Shown piece by piece: positions 5,836 through 9,849 of a stretch of 9,849 bases of DNA. The notes beneath the pieces are model-generated. The model did not search any database. It worked only from the letters and a program-made list of their open reading frames with translations, and was not told the DNA's origin. The DNA lies in the NCBI GenBank assembly GCA_034439915.1, contig JAWXBI010000309.1, forward strand, positions 1 through 9,849, written 5' to 3'. Source of the DNA: JADJLQ01 sp034439915 (lineage in GTDB: Bacteria > Bacteroidota > Bacteroidia > Chitinophagales > Saprospiraceae). A program made the translations under genes and the position numbers. Positions within the stretch are counted from its first letter, which is position 1. Each line of letters starts with the position of its first letter.

Positions 5836-7921
5836 AATAAGCCCCATGATACCTCCTCAAAAACCACTCGGTGCACAACATCAGGGCCAGCAGCGCAAAC
5901 AACCAGCGAAAATTAATGATGGGATAAGTCCTCTGGCTGCTGTACTGTATGGGTTTGACAGCTTTTTGTTGAATCAATTCATTTTCCAGGGAGCTGATCT
6001 GGTCCGGGAGGAGGGCAAGGCCTCCATGTTGTGCAGCCAGCAACCGGAGTAAATTATGGTCGGCAGTGCTTTGATAGGTTTCCAATTGGATTCTTTGGAC
6101 CACGAACTGGCCTTTTACTTCCTGTCTGCCCGATTTGGTATTGGTATAAGCTGTATACGTATACGTGCCGGGGGCAAATAAACCACCGTCGAGCGTATAT
6201 GCCCTTTCGGTTTTGCTGAAGGTAAACTGATATTCCTTTTTTTCAGGCGAAAGAATGGCAATAAAAACTTCATCGGTATTGGTCGGTTCATACGAGTCGT
6301 TGAACAATTGGGCGTCAAATCGTATCCTTTGATTTTCCAGATAAATTTTTTGCTGGGCAATGACCCTGAATTTTCGTTTGTCTTCTTTTAGTCCGATAAA
6401 TTGAACGACTTTCTGAACCATATCATCAATCACATCAAAATTTTTATTTTCCAGATAATTGAAATATCGCCATTTCCATATCCCTTCAGCCGAAAATATA
6501 CCCGTGCGAATGCCCTGATCTTCACCGATCAGGCATAGCGGAAAATTGGTAAGGATATTTCCGATTTTCTGGGTCATCAATATTTGTGCTCCTGCTGAAG
6601 TCTGATATTCACCAAAAGGAGCGGATAGGGGAGGAAAGGTTTTAAAAATTTCTTTCCATTCCGGATTGGGTTTAAACAAACTGAACGATTCTTTTACTTC
6701 TGCAGTGACCTCATTCATGTTTCTGCTATCGCCCACTACTTTAAGTAAGCTCTGGGCAGCATTGAATTTGGATAAATCAGTTTGACTCCCCAAAATAAAT
6801 ATCCTGGGTTTTTGACTGGTATTGATCTCTTTAATTACCGATGCGATGTCTACCGTTTTGGACGGCAACTGATGAAAAATGACCATGCTGTAATCTGCCC
6901 ATTTGCCTTTAAATTCATTATGCAGCGCTATATCGACCAGATAGTTTTTATTCCCTTCCAGTATTTTTTTAATCACCGCCAGGTCCGGGTGCGGGCTGGC
7001 TGCAAGGACCATGACTTTCTGCCTGGCGTCCAGGATGTCTACAAAAAAATCTTTATTATTGTTTTCCAGGGCGTATTCATTTTTTAAGGAAGAGGTCCTC
7101 ACCATAAAATGAGCCGTACCTGCCTGAGCTGCATCCAATATAAACCGATGCGTGTAAAACCAGTCATCCAATTTGATATCCAGGATAACGTTCTGCAGCA
7201 ACCGTTCCTGGCCTCCTTCGATGCGGAAGACCTGGAGATTAGTCCTTTCATTAATACATTGCAGGGCCTTGAGTTCGACCTGTACTTCAAATTGATCACC
7301 CAGGTAGACGATGCTATTATTCAATACGCGTTGAATGGCCAGGTCTCTTTTGATCGTAGAATCTCCCAGCATCACCGTGTAAATTGGCACGATCAGGGAA
7401 GGATGGGAATACAAGGGATTGTTTCCCTGATTAAAATTACCATCAGTAGCCAGGACGATGGCACCCAGATTTTGTCCGGCTGTCTGGTTTTGAATATAAT
7501 CCAGGGCCGCACTGATGTCTGTGGCACGCTCTGAAAAATCAATCTGTCCATTTTCCTTTACCTGCTCGCCGAAACTAATAGGCAGGATGTCATAGCTGAC
7601 AGAAAGTGCTTTCTCCAGGTTGGCTTTATCCTGAAGGTATTTTTGTTGTTTTTCCGCAGTCCAGTTGTTGACCAGGGATTTTGAATTATCCTGGGCAAAG
7701 ACAATGATCGGTTTTTTAACTTCAGTCAGGATTGATTTAAATAAAGGGGCTAAAACGAGATAGAGCATAATGGCCGTAACCAATCCACGTAAAGTATACA
7801 TTGAAATTTTCCAGAAAGGATGGACCTCTTTATAGGTAGAGTCTTTAAAATAAAGAATCAGCCAAAATACCAGTGCGATCAAAAAACAAAGTATCCAGAT
7901 TAGGGTCGGGGGCAGGTTCAT
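5834..7921 (-). CDS. Membrane-anchored VWA-like protein with GATase-like domain, function unknown
   Basis: The 695-aa protein looks anchored in the inner membrane by two N-terminal helices (about 5-24 and 40-60) and one near the C-terminus (about 670-688), with the bulk between them on one face, probably the periplasm. A von Willebrand factor A-like domain spans about 70-190. The metal-site motif DNSKS (78-82) matches DxSxS, Thr134 is in place for the MIDAS Thr, and ATDG is at 158-161. A beta-rich region (200-295) follows. Then comes an alpha/beta segment starting KVMVLAASPHPDLAVIKKI (302-320), resembling the Rossmann-like glutamine-amidotransferase fold fused to VWA domains in many Bacteroidota proteins. 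I see no convincing catalytic Cys, so it is probably structural. A late Ig-like stretch (about 515-610) precedes the last helix. The family is unnamed as far as I know. Batch relatives with MoxR/BatA genes are not visible here. The gene is divergent from the secreted protein at 8041 and lies 143 nt before pheS. Confidence 0.82.
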   Translation of the reverse strand: MNLPPTLIWILCFLIALVFWLILYFKDSTYKEVHPFWKISMYTLRGLVTAIMLYLVLAPLFKSILTEVKKPIIVFAQDNSKSLVNNWTAEKQQKYLQDKANLEKALSVSYDILPISFGEQVKENGQIDFSERATDISAALDYIQNQTAGQNLGAIVLATDGNFNQGNNPLYSHPSLIVPIYTVMLGDSTIKRDLAIQRVLNNSIVYLGDQFEVQVELKALQCINERTNLQVFRIEGGQERLLQNVILDIKLDDWFYTHRFILDAAQAGTAHFMVRTSSLKNEYALENNNKDFFVDILDARQKVMVLAASPHPDLAVIKKILEGNKNYLVDIALHNEFKGKWADYSMVIFHQLPSKTVDIASVIKEINTSQKPRIFILGSQTDLSKFNAAQSLLKVVGDSRNMNEVTAEVKESFSLFKPNPEWKEIFKTFPPLSAPFGEYQTSAGAQILMTQKIGNILTNFPLCLIGEDQGIRTGIFSAEGIWKWRYFNYLENKNFDVIDDMVQKVVQFIGLKEDKRKFRVIAQQKIYLENQRIRFDAQLFNDSYEPTNTDEVFIAILSPEKKEYQFTFSKTERAYTLDGGLFAPGTYTYTAYTNTKSGRQEVKGQFVVQRIQLETYQSTADHNLLRLLAAQHGGLALLPDQISSLENELIQQKAVKPIQYSSQRTYPIINFRWLFALLALMLCTEWFLRRYHGAY

Positions 7922-8040
7922 CTATTCTTTTAATACAAAACAGGTTAGGACGGATGTGATTACTTGCAAAGATCAAGAAATATCCATGATATTTGTTCGG
8001 TTTATATTCAATTTTGAATTAAAATCGTTTTAAATTATAC
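7922..8040. promoter_or_regulatory. Divergent promoter region between the VWA and secreted-protein genes
   Basis: This 119-bp A+T-rich spacer must hold promoters for both directions. For the minus strand, GATCTTTG (7974-7967) matches the -7 consensus TAnnTTTG with one mismatch, about 46 nt before the ATG. For the plus strand, CAATTTTG (8009-8016) also has one mismatch, about 24 nt before the ATG. Neither has a -33 element at the right distance. A perfect inverted repeat, AAATATC (7978-7984) and GATATTT (7988-7994) around CAT, sits between the two candidates and could be an operator. Confidence 0.4.
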
Positions 8041-9318
8041 ATGAACAAATCCTTCTTTTCGCTTTTAGTTATTGTACTGTTAAATTCACTAACCGTGCGG
8101 GCATCGATGATTTTAATACCAATGGATGCCAATCAAAAAAATCATTTAAAAGCTTATGGAGTCACCTACTGGGTGCTGCAGCAAAAAGATGAAGCGTATT
8201 GGTTATTAAACTATGAAGGAGGTAGTTTTGCATTCGAGCATAAGGCACACTATGAAAAAGAATGTAAAACGAGAGGTATAAGTTATCAGGTAATCCCCAA
8301 CGGTCAATTTAACCAGATCCTGGCCCAGATATCCAATCCGGAGGTCAACCAGGATGCCATCAAACTGGAAGTAGCTCCTAAAATCGCCGTCTATACTCCT
8401 GAATTTGACCACACCGGAAATCGAGTCCAACCCTGGGATGATGCAGTGATGCTCGCCCTTACGTATGCTGAAATTCCGTATGACAAAATTTACGATGAAG
8501 ATGTATTGAATGAAAAACTGGCTAAGTACGACTGGTTACACCTGCACCATGAAGATTTCACCGGACAGTACGGCAGGTTTTATTCTGGCAACCATACTGC
8601 AGCCTGGTACCGGCAGCATGTAAAAGAATCGGAAGAGCTGGCAAAACGATTGGGTTACAAAAAAGTGTCCCAATTAAAACTGGCCGTAGTGAAAAGGATC
8701 CACGATTACCTTCTTGGAGGTGGTTTTTTATTCGCGATGTGTTCAGCTACGGATACCTATGATATTGCCCTGGCGGCAGAAGGGGTCGACATTTGTGCGG
8801 AAGTATTTGATGGGGACCCTATGGACGGTGATTGCCAGGAAAAACTGGATTTTACCAAAACGCTGGCTTTCCGCAATTTTAAAATAATGAAAAACCCATT
8901 TGACAATGAATTCAGCTCCATTGATAATAACGGAAGAAAAGTAAACCCACAAAACGACTACTTCACGTTATTTGATTTTTCCGCCAAATGGGATCCCGTA
9001 CCCACCATGCTGACCCAGGACCATACCCGCACCGTAAAGGGGTTTATGGGTCAGACTACAGCGTTTATAAAAGATTATATCAAATCCGATGTCCTGGTAT
9101 TGGGAGAAAATAAATCATTGAACGAAGTCCGCTATATCCATGGTACACGGGGTCAAGGCACCTGGTCATTCTATGGAGGCCATGACCCGGAAGATTACCG
9201 CCACTTTATCAATGACCCGGATACCGATCTCAACCTGCATCCCAATAGTCCGGGTTACCGGTTGATCCTCAATAACATCCTCTTTCCGGCAGCAAAAAAG
9301 AAAGAAAGGAAGACCTGA
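8041..9318 (+). CDS. Secreted GATase-like protein of the family often labelled 'asparagine synthetase B'
   Basis: The 425-aa protein starts with a signal peptide (MNKSFFSLLVIVLLNSLTV, probable cut after VRA at residue 21), so it acts in the periplasm or outside the cell. The block MILIPMDANQKNHLKAYG and a WVLQ/WLLNYEGGSF segment (44-63) match a Bacteroidota family that databases commonly call 'asparagine synthetase B'. I see neither the N-terminal Cys glutaminase nor the ATP-binding SGGxDS motif of AsnB, so that name is not supported. From about 114 the protein looks like a class I glutamine-amidotransferase/ThuA-type fold: KIAVYTPEF strand, DWLHLHHEDF (164-173), and a turn GGGFLFAMCSATD (226-238) placing Cys234 like a nucleophile. 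GGHDPEDY (379-386) supplies a conserved-looking His381. A Cys-His enzyme is possible but unproven. Substrate unknown. The ATG is preceded by A+T-rich DNA with no Shine-Dalgarno site. Confidence 0.82.
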   Translation: MNKSFFSLLVIVLLNSLTVRASMILIPMDANQKNHLKAYGVTYWVLQQKDEAYWLLNYEGGSFAFEHKAHYEKECKTRGISYQVIPNGQFNQILAQISNPEVNQDAIKLEVAPKIAVYTPEFDHTGNRVQPWDDAVMLALTYAEIPYDKIYDEDVLNEKLAKYDWLHLHHEDFTGQYGRFYSGNHTAAWYRQHVKESEELAKRLGYKKVSQLKLAVVKRIHDYLLGGGFLFAMCSATDTYDIALAAEGVDICAEVFDGDPMDGDCQEKLDFTKTLAFRNFKIMKNPFDNEFSSIDNNGRKVNPQNDYFTLFDFSAKWDPVPTMLTQDHTRTVKGFMGQTTAFIKDYIKSDVLVLGENKSLNEVRYIHGTRGQGTWSFYGGHDPEDYRHFINDPDTDLNLHPNSPGYRLILNNILFPAAKKKERKT

Positions 9319-9406
9319 TAGGAAGTTGGGCTGTTAGGGCCTGAACACCTACCCCGGCTAAAACGCAGAATTCTCACTACCTTTTCACCTTGTAAATTAA
9401 TCCACC
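9319..9406. other. 88-nt spacer before the KASIII gene
   Basis: I see no strong hairpin with a T-run and no exact TAnnTTTG element on the plus strand. TTGTAAATTAA just before the ATG is only promoter-like. The two genes may be co-transcribed or independent. Confidence 0.3.
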
Positions 9407-9849
9407 ATGCTACGTACTAAAATTGCGGGAATAGGTATCTATCTTCCGGAAAAGGTTGTGACCAATCATGATTTGTCAAAAGTCATGGATACCTCTGATG
9501 AATGGATTCAGGAACGGACCGGGATAAAGGAAAGGCGTTTTGGTAAAAAACACCATGAATCCACCTCGACCATGGGAGCTGCGGCAGCGAAATCCGCTAT
9601 CGAAAATGCCGGGATCGAACCCTCTGACATCGATTTTGTCATCTTTGCTACCCTCAGCCCCGATTATTTTTTCCCAGGCTGTGGTGTTCTGCTACAAAGG
9701 CAGTTGAAGTTAAAAGAAATCGGAGCCCTGGATGTCCGCAATCAATGCAGTGGTTTTTTGTACGGTCTTTCTATTGCAGATCAGTTTGTACGCACCGGTA
9801 TGTATAAAAATGTATTGCTGGTAGGTGCGGAATTTCACTCAGCCGGACT
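9407..9849 (+). CDS. Beta-ketoacyl-ACP synthase III (FabH-like), cut by the window edge
   Basis: The first 147 residues of a thiolase-fold condensing enzyme are present; a full protein would have roughly 330-350. Such enzymes join an acyl-CoA to malonyl-ACP or a related acceptor, typically as the first step of fatty-acid synthesis. The hallmarks are KIAGIGIYLPEKVVTN, the SDEWIQERTGIKERR motif (30-44) and the active-site Cys114 in RNQCSGFLYG. The catalytic His and Asn lie beyond the edge. The sequence around the Cys differs from the housekeeping FabH pattern (AACAGF or AACSGF), and FATLSPDYFFPGCG is also characteristic of a second KASIII group that I recall in Bacteroidota. I therefore leave the gene symbol open: it may be a paralogue used for a special lipid. 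The ATG at 9407 aligns with the normal KASIII N-terminus. Confidence 0.9.
   Translation, partial: MLRTKIAGIGIYLPEKVVTNHDLSKVMDTSDEWIQERTGIKERRFGKKHHESTSTMGAAAAKSAIENAGIEPSDIDFVIFATLSPDYFFPGCGVLLQRQLKLKEIGALDVRNQCSGFLYGLSIADQFVRTGMYKNVLLVGAEFHSAG

Noticed and set aside
7109..7534. 141-codon plus-strand open frame opposite the VWA gene
   Set aside because: It is antisense to a long frame with clear MIDAS motifs and membrane helices and has no features of its own.
1..9849. tRNA or rRNA genes, phage or plasmid functions, transposase
   Set aside because: I looked on both strands for cloverleaf-like segments near the synthetase genes and for integrase or transposase motifs in the listed proteins and saw none. 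A tRNA search program would be needed to rule out a divergent tRNA.

Overview
The window looks like a chromosomal segment of a Bacteroidota bacterium. The protein families point there: an unclassified membrane VWA protein, a secreted protein of the family usually labelled 'asparagine synthetase B', and Bacteroidota-type HisRS and KASIII. Recognisable Shine-Dalgarno sites are almost absent and the intergenic DNA is A+T-rich. A lineage near Saprospiria or Chitinophagia is plausible, but I cannot establish it from this sequence.

Layout. Positions 1-500 hold no intact gene. They are a patchwork of degenerate repeats, a perfect 24-bp palindrome, a CTGCG-type repeat, a possible terminator and a broken duplicate of the 3' end of the neighbouring Nudix gene. 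From 501 to 7921 every gene lies on the minus strand. In transcription order these are a membrane VWA/GATase-like protein (7921-5834), pheS (5690-4647), a ribbon-helix-helix antitoxin and MazF/PemK-like toxin pair (4620-4016), hisS (3928-2570), gatA (2577-1150) and a CoA-pyrophosphatase-type Nudix hydrolase (about 1139-501). After a 119-bp divergent intergenic region, two genes run on the plus strand: a secreted GATase-like protein (8041-9318) and a KASIII (FabH-like) gene cut by the right edge (9407 onward).

How the genes fit together. pheS, hisS and gatA all serve translation: two aminoacyl-tRNA synthetases and the amidotransferase subunit used for Gln-tRNA(Gln) and/or Asn-tRNA(Asn). hisS and gatA overlap by 8 nt and the Nudix gene follows gatA by about 10 nt, so these three are almost certainly co-transcribed. 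The toxin-antitoxin pair sits between the two essential synthetase genes in the same orientation. Both of its genes appear to start with TTG, and the toxin has Ser where MazF carries its catalytic Arg, so it may be weakened or inactive.

No large novel system such as CRISPR, phage defence or a biosynthetic cluster is visible. The points most worth a second look are the arginine-less toxin with double TTG starts, the Nudix-tail pseudogene in its repeat patch, the five tandem heptamers over the stop codon of the VWA gene, and the two uncharacterised envelope proteins that diverge from 7922-8040.
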